This document shows, one piece after another, positions 27,608 to 34,708 of a DNA stretch of 36,130 bases. The DNA comes from Candidatus Helicobacter avicola. Its GTDB lineage: Bacteria; Campylobacterota; Campylobacteria; Campylobacterales; Helicobacteraceae. The stretch is from contig DXIN01000001.1 in assembly GCA_019112865.1 (NCBI GenBank), positions 1 through 36,130 on the forward strand, in the 5' to 3' direction. The translations under genes were made by a program, and so were the position numbers. The stretch's first letter is position 1. Every line of letters starts with the position of its first letter. The notes under the pieces were generated by a model, which did not search any database, was not told where the DNA came from, and worked only from the letters and a program-made list of their open reading frames with translations.

Positions 27608-27955
27608 ATGTATAGCTATGATGAACCTGTATATCTCATTAGTGTGGTGGCAAAGATACTAGAGATTCACCCACAGACCTTGCGCCAATACGAAAAAGAG
27701 GGCTTGATCGCGCCCGGACGGACTGATGGCAAAATGCGTTTGTATTCCCAACGCGATATTGATAAGATAAAAACTATCTTGCGTCTCACGCGTGATTTGG
27801 GCGTGAATCTCGCTGGAGTGGATATTATCTTGCGTCTCAAGGAACGACTTGATGAGCTTGATAGTATCATTGAGGAATTGCGTGAGAGTAGCAAAACACC
27901 TACCCAAAAAAAGCTCAAAGAAAGCTCCTACGAGATTATTTTGTTTAAAAAGTAG
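27608..27955 (+). CDS. hspR: Heat-shock repressor HspR (MerR family)
   Basis: The 115 residues begin with a MerR-type winged helix: YLISVVAKILEIHPQTLRQY, EKEGLIAPGRTDGKMRLYS and DIDKIKTILRL. A short coiled coil follows (LKERLDELDSIIEELRES). HspR represses chaperone operons, including its own in H. pylori, and is helped by chaperone binding. It lies 10 nt after cbpA and 5 nt before rarA. A matching operator is seen in front of cbpA. Confidence 0.95.
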   Translation: MYSYDEPVYLISVVAKILEIHPQTLRQYEKEGLIAPGRTDGKMRLYSQRDIDKIKTILRLTRDLGVNLAGVDIILRLKERLDELDSIIEELRESSKTPTQKKLKESSYEIILFKK

Positions 27956-27960
27956 AATCT

Positions 27961-29169
27961 ATGAAAAACCTCGCTAATGCCCTGCGCCCTAAGAATCTCG
28001 ATGAGTTTATCGGGCAGGAGCACATCATTGGCAAAAACACAGCACTTTACAAAAATATCCTTGCCAAAAATCCACCCCACTGCATTTTTTATGGACCACC
28101 CGGGTGTGGCAAAACTACCCTAGCTAAGCTCATCTGTGAAATGTTGCAATACGAGATAGGCTATTTCAACGCCACGGCTTTTAAGCTCGAAAACCTCAAA
28201 GCCTTTTTAGCCCAGTATGAAAACTCGCTGTATAAATGTGCGGTGTTTATTGATGAGATTCACCGCCTCAATAAAACACAGCAAGAGTTTTTGCTTCCCA
28301 TTATGGAAGAAGGCAGGGCATTGGTGCTAGGAGCTAGCACGACCAACCCCTTTTATACGCTTACCAACGCCATTCGTTCGCGTTGCTTTTTGTTTGAGTT
28401 CAAACCTCTCACCAATGCTGACCTCCAAAAACTCCTTGATAGAGCATTAGATCTCTATCCTTGTGCGTTAGATTCACAAAGCTATGCCTACCTCATAGAA
28501 TCTAGCGGGGGTGATGCACGCGCTATGCTCAATCTCCTTGATGCTGTGCTTGATGTAGAATCTGTGAGCTTAGAGGATCTCAAAGCTCTGCGTCCATTTA
28601 GCCTCAATGACGGCAGTAGCGAAGACGATACGCACTATAATCTCGCATCTGCACTCATCAAGTCCATACGCGGAAGTGATGTCAATGCAAGCATCTACTA
28701 TCTTGCACGGCTTGTGGCAGGCGGAGAAAACCCCGAATTTATCGCCCGTCGCCTCGTGATTTTAGCAAGTGAAGACATCGGCAATGCCAACCCTAACGCG
28801 CTCAATCTCGCCACCTCTACGATGCAAGCAGTGAGCAAGATTGGCTACCCAGAATCTCGCATTATCCTTGCACAATGCGTAATCTACCTCGCCTCTTCAC
28901 CCAAGTCAAATACCGCATACAAGGCGATAAATAGTGCATTAGATTCTATTGCTAAAGGCAATCTCTTACCCATTGTGCCAAATATCCTGCCCACAAGCAA
29001 AGACTATCTCTATCCACACGACTTTGGCGGCTATGTCGCACAAGAGTATCTCGCCAAGCCACAGCATTTCGTAGAGCGCACAGACAAGGGCTTTGAAAAA
29101 ACTCTCAACGAGTGGTTGGATAAAATTTATGCTACGCACGCTCCCAAAACCCCACACAAAGACAAATAA
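27961..29169 (+). CDS. rarA: RarA/MgsA-type replication-associated AAA+ ATPase
   Basis: The 402 residues include Walker A FYGPPGCGKTTLAK (about 43-56), Walker B AVFIDEIHRLNKTQQ (about 94-108), sensor 1 GASTTNPFYTL and arginine finger AIRSRCFLFEF. The C-terminal tetramerisation part contains GSDVNASIYYLARLVAGGENPEFIARRL, typical of RarA. It acts at stalled replication forks with SSB. It follows hspR by 5 nt, so this repair ATPase is probably co-transcribed with heat-shock genes, as with HP1026. The stop overlaps the next start (TAATG). Confidence 0.94.
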   Translation: MKNLANALRPKNLDEFIGQEHIIGKNTALYKNILAKNPPHCIFYGPPGCGKTTLAKLICEMLQYEIGYFNATAFKLENLKAFLAQYENSLYKCAVFIDEIHRLNKTQQEFLLPIMEEGRALVLGASTTNPFYTLTNAIRSRCFLFEFKPLTNADLQKLLDRALDLYPCALDSQSYAYLIESSGGDARAMLNLLDAVLDVESVSLEDLKALRPFSLNDGSSEDDTHYNLASALIKSIRGSDVNASIYYLARLVAGGENPEFIARRLVILASEDIGNANPNALNLATSTMQAVSKIGYPESRIILAQCVIYLASSPKSNTAYKAINSALDSIAKGNLLPIVPNILPTSKDYLYPHDFGGYVAQEYLAKPQHFVERTDKGFEKTLNEWLDKIYATHAPKTPHKDK

Positions 29170-30092
29170 TGCACATTGCTAGGACTCTTCTTATTTGCTT
29201 ACTGATGGTTCAAGTTTTGCTCTTTGGTGAGGAGGAAGAATCCATCTACAAAGAGCAAAAAATCGGTTGGCAAATTGATCTTAAACGCATTTCACTCAAC
29301 TTCTCCTCCACCACCCTGCGCAATCAAGACCTTTACAGCGTATCTGCCGATACACGCCTACAAGGGGATTCTCAAATCGTCGCACAAGGCTATCTCAATC
29401 TCAATATGGACTACTACACACCAAATTTTGTGATATTTAACTCACTGCTAGCAGAATATGGACAAACGATCATTTTCCCCCAAAACGCCCCAAGTGTGAG
29501 CAACAAAAACCTCGATCGCATTATTCTTAGCTCGGACTATACACAGAGAATCTGGGAGTTTGATGAGTTTTTGGGCATAAGAAGTTTGTATTTTGAGCTA
29601 GGTCCTTATAGCAAAGTTGCGTATCAAACAGAATTTGTAGCTTCCAATGAGTTTGGTAGGCGTCAAATTGTGCGTGCAAATCTAGGAATCAAACTCTTTA
29701 GTGGTATGGTGCTCAAGGACTTTGCGCTCACAATATTTGGAGAAAAGGATTTCAACCCTAATATCAGCGCACAGAGCCTAGGGTTAGAGCTAGGGCTAGC
29801 GTTTGAGAAGCGATTTAAGCACGGAGGAAAACTCTACTATATGATGAATGCACGGGATTATCTCTATAATGTAAGCTCTAATGCCTACGATCCCAAATAT
29901 TATCTTGAGCTTGAAGTGCGCTATGACCTCAATCTCTACAAAAAACTAAGTATCGCGCCATTTTTGAAACTCTATATGTTGCAGGGCAAATATTTCGATC
30001 GTAGCGGAAGCAACATTATGACGGGACTTGTATTTTCGTTTGGGCAAGTTCTACGCGAAGCACCATTTGAGATTGTCGCAAAAGATAAATAA
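29169..30092 (+). CDS. Exported envelope protein, probable outer-membrane barrel
   Basis: The precursor has 307 residues with a signal peptide (about 1-20, IARTLLICLLMVQVLLFG). The mature part has many amphipathic strands with aromatic ends (YLNLNMDYYTPNFVIF, SLYFELGPYSKVAYQTEF, YYLELEVRYDLNLYKKL), consistent with a beta-barrel. It does not end in Phe but in a charged tail, so placement in the outer membrane is likely but not certain. I do not recognise a family. Its ATG overlaps the rarA stop by one base, so it depends on the heat-shock operon transcript. Confidence 0.72.
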   Translation: MHIARTLLICLLMVQVLLFGEEEESIYKEQKIGWQIDLKRISLNFSSTTLRNQDLYSVSADTRLQGDSQIVAQGYLNLNMDYYTPNFVIFNSLLAEYGQTIIFPQNAPSVSNKNLDRIILSSDYTQRIWEFDEFLGIRSLYFELGPYSKVAYQTEFVASNEFGRRQIVRANLGIKLFSGMVLKDFALTIFGEKDFNPNISAQSLGLELGLAFEKRFKHGGKLYYMMNARDYLYNVSSNAYDPKYYLELEVRYDLNLYKKLSIAPFLKLYMLQGKYFDRSGSNIMTGLVFSFGQVLREAPFEIVAKDK

Positions 30093-30099
30093 TTTCAGG

Positions 30100-30105
30100 T
30101 ATAAT
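30100..30105 (+). promoter_or_regulatory. -10 box before lpxD
   Basis: TATAAT begins 8 nt after the stop of the upstream envelope gene and 36 nt before the lpxD ATG. It could give lpxD a transcript independent of the heat-shock operon. Confidence 0.5.
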
Positions 30106-30135
30106 GCACACGATTTCAAACTCTTAAGGATTGAT

Positions 30136-31167
30136 ATGCGTTTGAGCCAAGCAATACAATTTTTAGAATCTAAGCAGATTCACACCACACATCACTACGA
30201 GGGCGATGACTTTAGCCTAAGCGGTATCGCACCGCTAGAATCCGCCTCTCCCACACACATAAGCTATATTGACCAGGACAAATACATCGCAAAACTTGCA
30301 GATTCTAAAGCTGGTGCGGTGCTAGTGCGGGAGAGCTTTATGCAAAGTTTGCAGGGCAATGTGCCGCCCTCTATGCAGATTCTAGAAGTGCAAAACCCTC
30401 ATCTTGCCTTTGCCTATCTTTCAGGCTGCTTTGCCAAACCAGAGTTTGCCAACCCTGCACAAAACTATGCTACCACATACAAATCAAATATCAAAATCGC
30501 GCCCAATGTCTTTATCGGAGCAAATGTGTGTATCGGTGCGCGCAGCGAGATTATGCCCGGTGTGGTGATTAGCGATAATGTCAAAATCGGCGAGGATTGT
30601 GTGATATTCCCCAATGTCGTGATTTATCGTGATACAATCATTGGAGATAGGGTGAGAATCCACGCTGGAAGCGTGATAGGAAGTGATGGCTTTGGCTATG
30701 CGCACACGCCCAGTGGCGAGCATATCAAAATCGAGCATAATGGGTGTGTGGTGCTGGAAAATGATGTCGAAATAGGGGCAAACAACACTATTGATCGCGC
30801 CGTGTTTGGTGAGACGATTATCAAACAAGGCGCAAAAATCGATAATCTTGTGCAGATTGGACATAATTGCAAGGTGGGCGCACACAGCCTACTTGTCTCA
30901 CAAGTGGGCTTAGCAGGATCGACTACCACAGGGCGCAATGTCGTGATGGGTGGGCAGGCTGGCACTGGCGGACATATCCACATCGGCGATTTTGTGCAAG
31001 TAGCTGGACGCGGTGCAGTGGGCAAAAACCTCCCACCCAACACGAAATGGGGCGGTCATCCGCTTATGGAGCTTGATGAGTGGATGAAATTCTATGTCAA
31101 ACTGCGCCGACTTGTAAAGTCTAGCACCACAAGTGGCATTGCAGAATCTAGAGAATCTAAGCAGTGA
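30136..31167 (+). CDS. lpxD: LpxD, UDP-3-O-(3-hydroxyacyl)glucosamine N-acyltransferase
   Basis: The 343 residues have an N-terminal uridine-binding domain (about 1-105) and a left-handed parallel beta-helix of hexapeptide repeats (about 110-310: IAPNVFIGANVCIGARSEI and following). The catalytic His is expected in the conserved stretch VQIGHNCKVGAHSLL. It adds the N-linked acyl chain in lipid A synthesis, in the cytoplasm at the membrane. TTAAGGA ends 5 nt before the ATG at 30136, and reading from there gives the conserved MRLSQAIQFL start. It is followed by a 250-nt gap with repeat copies B and C. Confidence 0.95.
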   Translation: MRLSQAIQFLESKQIHTTHHYEGDDFSLSGIAPLESASPTHISYIDQDKYIAKLADSKAGAVLVRESFMQSLQGNVPPSMQILEVQNPHLAFAYLSGCFAKPEFANPAQNYATTYKSNIKIAPNVFIGANVCIGARSEIMPGVVISDNVKIGEDCVIFPNVVIYRDTIIGDRVRIHAGSVIGSDGFGYAHTPSGEHIKIEHNGCVVLENDVEIGANNTIDRAVFGETIIKQGAKIDNLVQIGHNCKVGAHSLLVSQVGLAGSTTTGRNVVMGGQAGTGGHIHIGDFVQVAGRGAVGKNLPPNTKWGGHPLMELDEWMKFYVKLRRLVKSSTTSGIAESRESKQ

Positions 31168-31250
31168 GATTGGATAATGTATGTGCGCGAAACGGGGCAA
31201 AAGAGGGATTCACTCCCTTCACGAAGCGGTAAAATAATATGATAGAATCT
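31168..31250 (+). repeat. Modular intergenic repeat, partial copy B
   Basis: Begins directly after lpxD. It has a leader with TGTATGTGCGCG, then hairpin 1 in its variant form (AGGGA, loop TTCAC, TCCCT, 31204-31218), TTCACGAAGCGGTAAAA, no hairpin 2, and TAGAATCTA leading into copy C. The loop is identical to copies A, C and D while both stem arms differ together. Confidence 0.75.
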
Positions 31251-31400
31251 AAAACTACCAACGACATTGTAGAATCTAAACAATCTCAAGGACTAGATTC
31301 AGGTAGTGTATGTTCGCGCAGCGGATTGAGTGGAGATTCACTCTCCACGAGCGATACCAATTTGCCACAAGCAAATTGCAATGAAATAATAGAATCTAAC
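31241..31400 (+). repeat. Modular intergenic repeat, full copy C
   Basis: Modules: TAGAATCTAAAACTACCAACG and ACATTGTAGAATCTA; a leader with TGTATGTTCGCGCAGCGGA; hairpin 1 (GTGGAGA, TTCAC, TCTCCAC, 31330-31348); GAGCGATAC; perfect hairpin 2 (CAATTTGC, CACAA, GCAAATTG, 31358-31378); a TTGCAATGAAATA tail; TAGAATCTA. It ends about 20 nt before the next gene, so it must lie in that gene's leader or promoter region. Confidence 0.85.
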
Positions 31401-31417
31401 AAAACCAAGGAGTAAGT

Positions 31418-32368
31418 ATGAAAAAAAAGATACTATTTGCCATTATCGGAGTAGGTGTGCTTATAACCATAGGGCTATTTGTCGCGACCAAAATCTTTTC
31501 AGCACAAATGGGCAAAGCACTAGAAGGTGAGTTAAATAGCTTTTTGCAATCCCAAGAATCCCAAGATATGCACATAGAGTTTGAGCCATTTGTATGCGAG
31601 GGAAGCGCGAAAATCGTGTGCAAATCCCCAGGTTTAAGCATTATCAAACACGCTATTACACAGGATTCGCAGCATTCCCATACTAAGACAGAATCTCTCA
31701 CCGAGCTTGTGCGTTTTAGCAATCTTGCACTCACCTTTGGTGGAAACAAGACAAAAGCACTCATTGATATAGAATCTGATATATCTATACAAGACAAACA
31801 ATTACACACAAAATGCGAACATGAGCTAACTTTCATAAACCCCTTGCTTGATCTTAATGTCCAATGCAACACACAAATAGGCGATATGGAATCTGTCCAA
31901 GTTGCCTATCTTAACCTTGCGCACCCAAGTTTTCAATCCAGCAATCTCCACAAAATCATTAAAACCTTCAAAGATTCACAGCAACGCAATCAGCTCCTAG
32001 AAAATCTTGAGTTTGCGCTCATTTCCTATCGCTCTGACCTAAAATCCCAAAGTCTCAAGCAATCTATCAGCGCATTTACCAAGCTTCCCGAGAAAGATAT
32101 GCAATTTATAAGCACAGCCTTTGCAATTATGGAATCTGGACTACGACAAGCCCAAAACGAGGAAACCAAAGAATTAGAAAACGATTTGGCTAACGCATTT
32201 CAAATCATAAGCGATGTCTATATAGATGATACGATACAAGAAGTATGGTATGAGATAACTCCCAAAGATTCTCAAAATCCTAAGAAATTTTTTGTGTTAC
32301 AAAATGTGCTAAATCTTAGCCTAGCGGATATTGCGGCAAATTTCACCCTGCATTCTGGAAAACGATGA
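31418..32368 (+). CDS. Membrane-anchored protein of unknown function, 316 residues
   Basis: An N-terminal helix (about 5-27, ILFAIIGVGVLITIGLFVA) after MKKK anchors the protein, with the rest probably periplasmic. The body has a beta-rich first half with Cys pairs (VCEGSAKIVCKS, then LHTKCEHELTF and NVQCNTQI), which could form disulfides, and a helical second half (about 180-270). I do not recognise a family. The general shape recalls YdgA/DUF945-like envelope proteins, but this is weak. AAGGAG ends 5 nt before the ATG. Its stop overlaps the dgkA start (ATGA), so the two are coupled. Confidence 0.78.
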   Translation: MKKKILFAIIGVGVLITIGLFVATKIFSAQMGKALEGELNSFLQSQESQDMHIEFEPFVCEGSAKIVCKSPGLSIIKHAITQDSQHSHTKTESLTELVRFSNLALTFGGNKTKALIDIESDISIQDKQLHTKCEHELTFINPLLDLNVQCNTQIGDMESVQVAYLNLAHPSFQSSNLHKIIKTFKDSQQRNQLLENLEFALISYRSDLKSQSLKQSISAFTKLPEKDMQFISTAFAIMESGLRQAQNEETKELENDLANAFQIISDVYIDDTIQEVWYEITPKDSQNPKKFFVLQNVLNLSLADIAANFTLHSGKR

Positions 32369-32796
32369 TGAGTTCCACAAACCCACACGGCACAAATCAT
32401 TTGGGGGATACAAAAACCCGTAACAACAAAAAGGGCAAACGAGGACTAAAGCGCATTTTTAATGCGTTTTTTTATTCACTCGATGGCTTTAGGGCAGTAT
32501 GGAAAGATGAGGCGGCGTTTCGCCAAATCGTGGGCTTGTGTGTGGTGTTTATGCCTCTAGGTGCGTATATCGCGCGAGATTGGCAGGAGGGTGTGCTACT
32601 CTTGCTTCCTTGCTTCCTCGCGCTTATGGCAGAGCTCATCAATTCCGCCATTGAAAATGCAGTTGATTATACAGGATTGGAGATTCACCCGCTTGCCAAA
32701 AAGGCTAAAGATATGGGAAGCGCAGTGCAGTTCTTGGCATTGGCATTTTGGGCTTGTGTGTGGGTGTGGTATGGTGCTATGCGTTATTTGGAATAA
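32365..32796 (+). CDS. dgkA: Diacylglycerol kinase DgkA
   Basis: The 143 residues have the small membrane enzyme fold: an amphipathic N-terminal helix (RIFNAFFYSLDGFRAVWKDEAAFRQ), three transmembrane helices, and the active-site block AELINSAIENAVD followed by HPLAKKAKDMGSAVQF. It recycles diacylglycerol to phosphatidic acid in the inner membrane. The N-terminal 30 residues are a basic, low-complexity extension beyond the usual 120-residue form; internal starts are possible. The ATG at 32365 overlaps the stop of the upstream gene by 4 nt; a second ATG follows at 32368. Confidence 0.95.
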   Translation: MMSSTNPHGTNHLGDTKTRNNKKGKRGLKRIFNAFFYSLDGFRAVWKDEAAFRQIVGLCVVFMPLGAYIARDWQEGVLLLLPCFLALMAELINSAIENAVDYTGLEIHPLAKKAKDMGSAVQFLALAFWACVWVWYGAMRYLE

Positions 32797-32801
32797 TTGC
32801 G

Positions 32802-32807
32802 TATAAT
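32802..32807 (+). promoter_or_regulatory. -10 box of yceI
   Basis: TATAAT 6 nt after the dgkA stop and 55 nt before the yceI ATG. It suggests that yceI is transcribed separately from dgkA. Confidence 0.5.
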
Positions 32808-32861
32808 GTGTCTTGTGAATCTACATCACTAGATTCAATTATCACAACAAAGGAGATTACG

Positions 32862-33410
32862 ATGAGAGTTTTTGCAGCTACTCTAGCAGCGGTTTTTTGT
32901 CTAGGAGGCGTGAATGCGGCACCATATACGATTGACCCTACGCATTCATCAGTAGGCTTTGAGGTTAAGCACCTAATGGTGAGCAAAGTCAAGGGAAACT
33001 TTAAAAAATTTAGCGGTGAAGTCGAGTTTGATGGCAAAAAACTCACAAAACTTAGCGGTGAGGTAAAAATCGCAGACATCAACACAGATAATAATGCCAG
33101 AGATAAACACCTCAATGACGCAGATTTTTTTGATGCTAAGAAATTCCCCAATGCAACTTTGACTATGACAAAATTTGAAAAAGGCAAAGTATATGCAGAT
33201 TTAAAAATCCGTGATGTGGTGAAAAATGTCGTCTTTAATGCCGAAATTGGCGGACCTATCAAACACCCTAAAACCGGTAAAGATGTGATTTCTATCTCAC
33301 TAAGGGGCGAAATTAACCGCAAGGATTTCAAAGTAGGTGAAGATACTGCCGATAACTCTGTAAGCGAGAAAGTTATCATTGAGATTGAATTAGAAGCAAG
33401 CGCGAAATAA
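32862..33410 (+). CDS. YceI family periplasmic lipid-binding protein
   Basis: The precursor has 182 residues with signal peptide MRVFAATLAAVFCLGGVNA. The mature part starts APYTIDPTHSSVGFEVKHL and continues with FFDAKKFPNATLTMTKF, both diagnostic of YceI, a beta-barrel that binds isoprenoid-like lipids. The role in Helicobacter is not settled; acid-induced expression has been described for relatives. AAAGGAG ends 6 nt before the ATG. It converges with luxS across 144 nt containing a strong hairpin. Confidence 0.94.
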   Translation: MRVFAATLAAVFCLGGVNAAPYTIDPTHSSVGFEVKHLMVSKVKGNFKKFSGEVEFDGKKLTKLSGEVKIADINTDNNARDKHLNDADFFDAKKFPNATLTMTKFEKGKVYADLKIRDVVKNVVFNAEIGGPIKHPKTGKDVISISLRGEINRKDFKVGEDTADNSVSEKVIIEIELEASAK

Positions 33411-33429
33411 CTTCGCTCTCTCAAAGCGC

Positions 33430-33545
33430 AAGGCTACTTTGCGGACAAAATAATGGGGATTGGGACTGGAGTGTCCCAATCTCACCAAAATAACGATATG
33501 GCTCTTGCGATTTATACAAAACCCACAACCACCAACGACATTACC
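33430..33545 (+). repeat. Modular intergenic repeat, degenerate copy F with 11-bp hairpin
   Basis: Between yceI and luxS, GATTGGGAC and GTCCCAATC pair around TGGAGT (33458-33481), extending to 11 bp with one G-T pair (33456-33483). Then come ACGATA, GCTCTTGCGATTTAT (compare GCTCTTGCAATAT in copy D) and ACCACCAACGACATTACC (compare copies A and C). The hairpin could also end both transcripts, although no T run follows it on either strand. Confidence 0.55.
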
Positions 33546-33554
33546 TTAAAAGCA

Positions 33555-34043
33555 TTACCCTATGTTTTTTAACAAAATTTTTTGCGTATCCATAATCCCC
33601 ACGCCTTTTTCTAGCACATTTGCCGCGATATCTTGGGCTTCTTTGAGCGAGTGCATAGCATAAGTGCCACATTGGTATTTGTTTGCCTCTGGGATTGTAT
33701 CGACTTTGAGAATATCTCGCATACTTGCCTCCCACGCTTCTTTTACGCTATCATCGCTAGGCGCACCTATCACACTCATATAAAAGCCCGTGCGACAACC
33801 CATAGGCGAAATATCAATGATCTCGGTGCGCGTGTCGTTGAGATGATCGCGCATAAACCCCGCGAATAGATGCTCAAGCGTGTGGATACCCTTCTCGCTC
33901 AAAATCTCCTCATTTGGCACACAAAATCGCAAATCAAACACGCTAATTGTATCGCCCTTGGGTGTTTGCATAGTCTTTGCTAAACGCACCGCAGGAGCTG
34001 GCATAATCGTATGATCGACCTTGAAACTATCTAGTAATGGCAT
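33555..34043 (-). CDS. luxS: LuxS, S-ribosylhomocysteine lyase
   Basis: The 162 residues are full length. Zinc ligands are H54 and H58 in [12 protein letters not shown] and C125 in KYQCGTYA; the catalytic Cys is C83 in MGCRTGFYM. It cleaves S-ribosylhomocysteine to homocysteine and the precursor of autoinducer-2. AAGGAG lies 6 to 7 nt before the ATG at 34043; longer readings run through the promoter. The mccA/mccB genes that precede luxS in H. pylori are not here; luxS stands alone, divergent from the selC tRNA. Confidence 0.97.
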   Translation of the reverse strand: MPLLDSFKVDHTIMPAPAVRLAKTMQTPKGDTISVFDLRFCVPNEEILSEKGIHTLEHLFAGFMRDHLNDTRTEIIDISPMGCRTGFYMSVIGAPSDDSVKEAWEASMRDILKVDTIPEANKYQCGTYAMHSLKEAQDIAANVLEKGVGIMDTQKILLKNIG

Positions 34044-34078
34044 AATCTCTCCTTTTTGTCTAATCTTTGTGAGAGCGT

Positions 34079-34087
34079 ATTGTAGCA
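34079..34087 (-). promoter_or_regulatory. Extended -10 promoter of luxS
   Basis: TGC-TACAAT on the minus strand, 36 nt upstream of the luxS ATG. It is the same nonamer as in front of fur. Confidence 0.55.
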
Positions 34088-34127
34088 TTTTCTTGCCATA
34101 TTCTCTTTGATTTAAGCTAGAAAAGTT

Positions 34128-34133
34128 TATAAT
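34128..34133 (+). promoter_or_regulatory. -10 box of the selenocysteine tRNA gene
   Basis: TATAAT ends 13 nt before the predicted 5' end of the tRNA, the usual distance for a stable RNA gene. Confidence 0.6.
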
Positions 34134-34146
34134 TATGAGGCTTACA

Positions 34147-34244
34147 AGGGAGGCAAGTGTGCTGGTGTGCGCCTTGGGCTTCAAACCCAAAGAAGGGCTA
34201 GGTGTCTAGCTCTTGGGGAGTTCGATTCTCTCGCCTTCTCGCCA
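34147..34244 (+). tRNA. selC: tRNA-Sec, anticodon TCA (selenocysteine)
   Basis: The sequence folds as a long tRNA of 98 nt. Anticodon stem TTGGG/CCCAA holds loop CTTCAAA, identical to the E. coli selC loop, with anticodon TCA. The extra arm is very long: AAGGGCTAG pairs with CTAGCTCTT (9 bp, one G-T) around GTGT. The D stem has 6 bp (GTGTGC/GTGCGC with wobbles) around TGGT. The T arm is GGGAG-TTCGATT-CTCTC and abuts an 8-nt acceptor strand GCCTTCTC, then G and an encoded CCA: the 8+5 layout of bacterial tRNA-Sec. The first acceptor pair is A-C if 8 bp are counted, otherwise the stem is 7 bp. It reads UGA as selenocysteine with SelB, probably for formate dehydrogenase encoded elsewhere. Confidence 0.93.
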
Positions 34245-34250
34245 AGTGTT

Positions 34251-34427
34251 TATTAGAATCTAGTTTATAGAATCTGTGCCATTGCCAAATCGCGTTCCTG
34301 ACACGATGACACCAAGCAATCACAGAATCTCGCCATAGATTCAGTATGTCCGCGCAGCGGAGCGAGCGGGGATTCACTCCCTTCACGAAGCGATAAAACA
34401 AGAGCGTAGCTCTTGCAATATAATAAT
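34251..34427 (+). repeat. Modular intergenic repeat, copy D between selC and fliQ
   Basis: The leader has four AGAATCT-type words and AGTATGTCCGCGCAGCGGAG. Hairpin 1 is in the variant form (GGGGA, loop TTCAC, TCCCT, with one G-T pair, 34368-34382), followed by TTCACGAAGCGATAAAA. Hairpin 2 is of a different sequence (CAAGAGC, GTA, GCTCTTG, 34399-34415) at the same place as in copies A and C, then TTGCAATATAAT. The tail supplies a TATAAT (34419-34424) close before fliQ, perhaps too close to be its promoter. Confidence 0.8.
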
Positions 34428-34441
34428 TGAAAGGAATCACG

Positions 34442-34708
34442 ATGGAATCCCAGCTTATGAGCCTAGCGATACAAACTTATAAAATTACCCTTATTCTCTC
34501 ATTGCCTATGCTTTTGGCTGGTCTTATTGTGGGGCTTTTGGTAAGCATCTTTCAAGCCACCACACAGATTAATGAAATGACCCTAAGCTTTGTCCCCAAA
34601 ATCTTAGCAGTCGTGGCGGTTATCATCTTTGCTATGCCATGGATGATTGGTATGATCACAGACTACACGACTATGCTTTTTAATATGATCACTGATATTA
34701 AATTTTAA
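34442..34708 (+). CDS. fliQ: FliQ, flagellar export gate protein
   Basis: The 88 residues form two hydrophobic helices (about 14-38 and 52-72) with the conserved GLLVSIFQATTQINEMTLSFVPK between them, diagnostic of FliQ. It is part of the FliPQR gate of the flagellar type III export apparatus in the inner membrane. AAAGGA ends 6 nt before the ATG at 34442. The stop overlaps the murB start (TAATG), the same pairing as HP1419-HP1418 in H. pylori. Confidence 0.96.
   Translation: MESQLMSLAIQTYKITLILSLPMLLAGLIVGLLVSIFQATTQINEMTLSFVPKILAVVAVIIFAMPWMIGMITDYTTMLFNMITDIKF

Noticed and set aside
31168-31400. Possible CRISPR array
   Set aside because: The repeats are modular hairpins of differing length with no regular spacer pattern, and no cas genes are present.
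32777-33424. 215-codon open frame on the minus strand
   Set aside because: Antisense to yceI, which has a clear signal peptide, ribosome binding site and family motifs. The antisense product is Ser/Leu-rich with no domain.
33458-33481. Classical intrinsic terminator for yceI or luxS
   Set aside because: The stem is strong but no T run follows on either strand. Flanking words tie it to the intergenic repeat family; a termination role remains possible.
34419-34424. Promoter of fliQ from the repeat tail
   Set aside because: TATAAT ends only 17 nt before the ATG, so a transcript would start at or within the ribosome binding site.
34147-34441. Integrated element at the selC tRNA
   Set aside because: No integrase, no duplicated tRNA end and only about 200 nt of repeat before fliQ.
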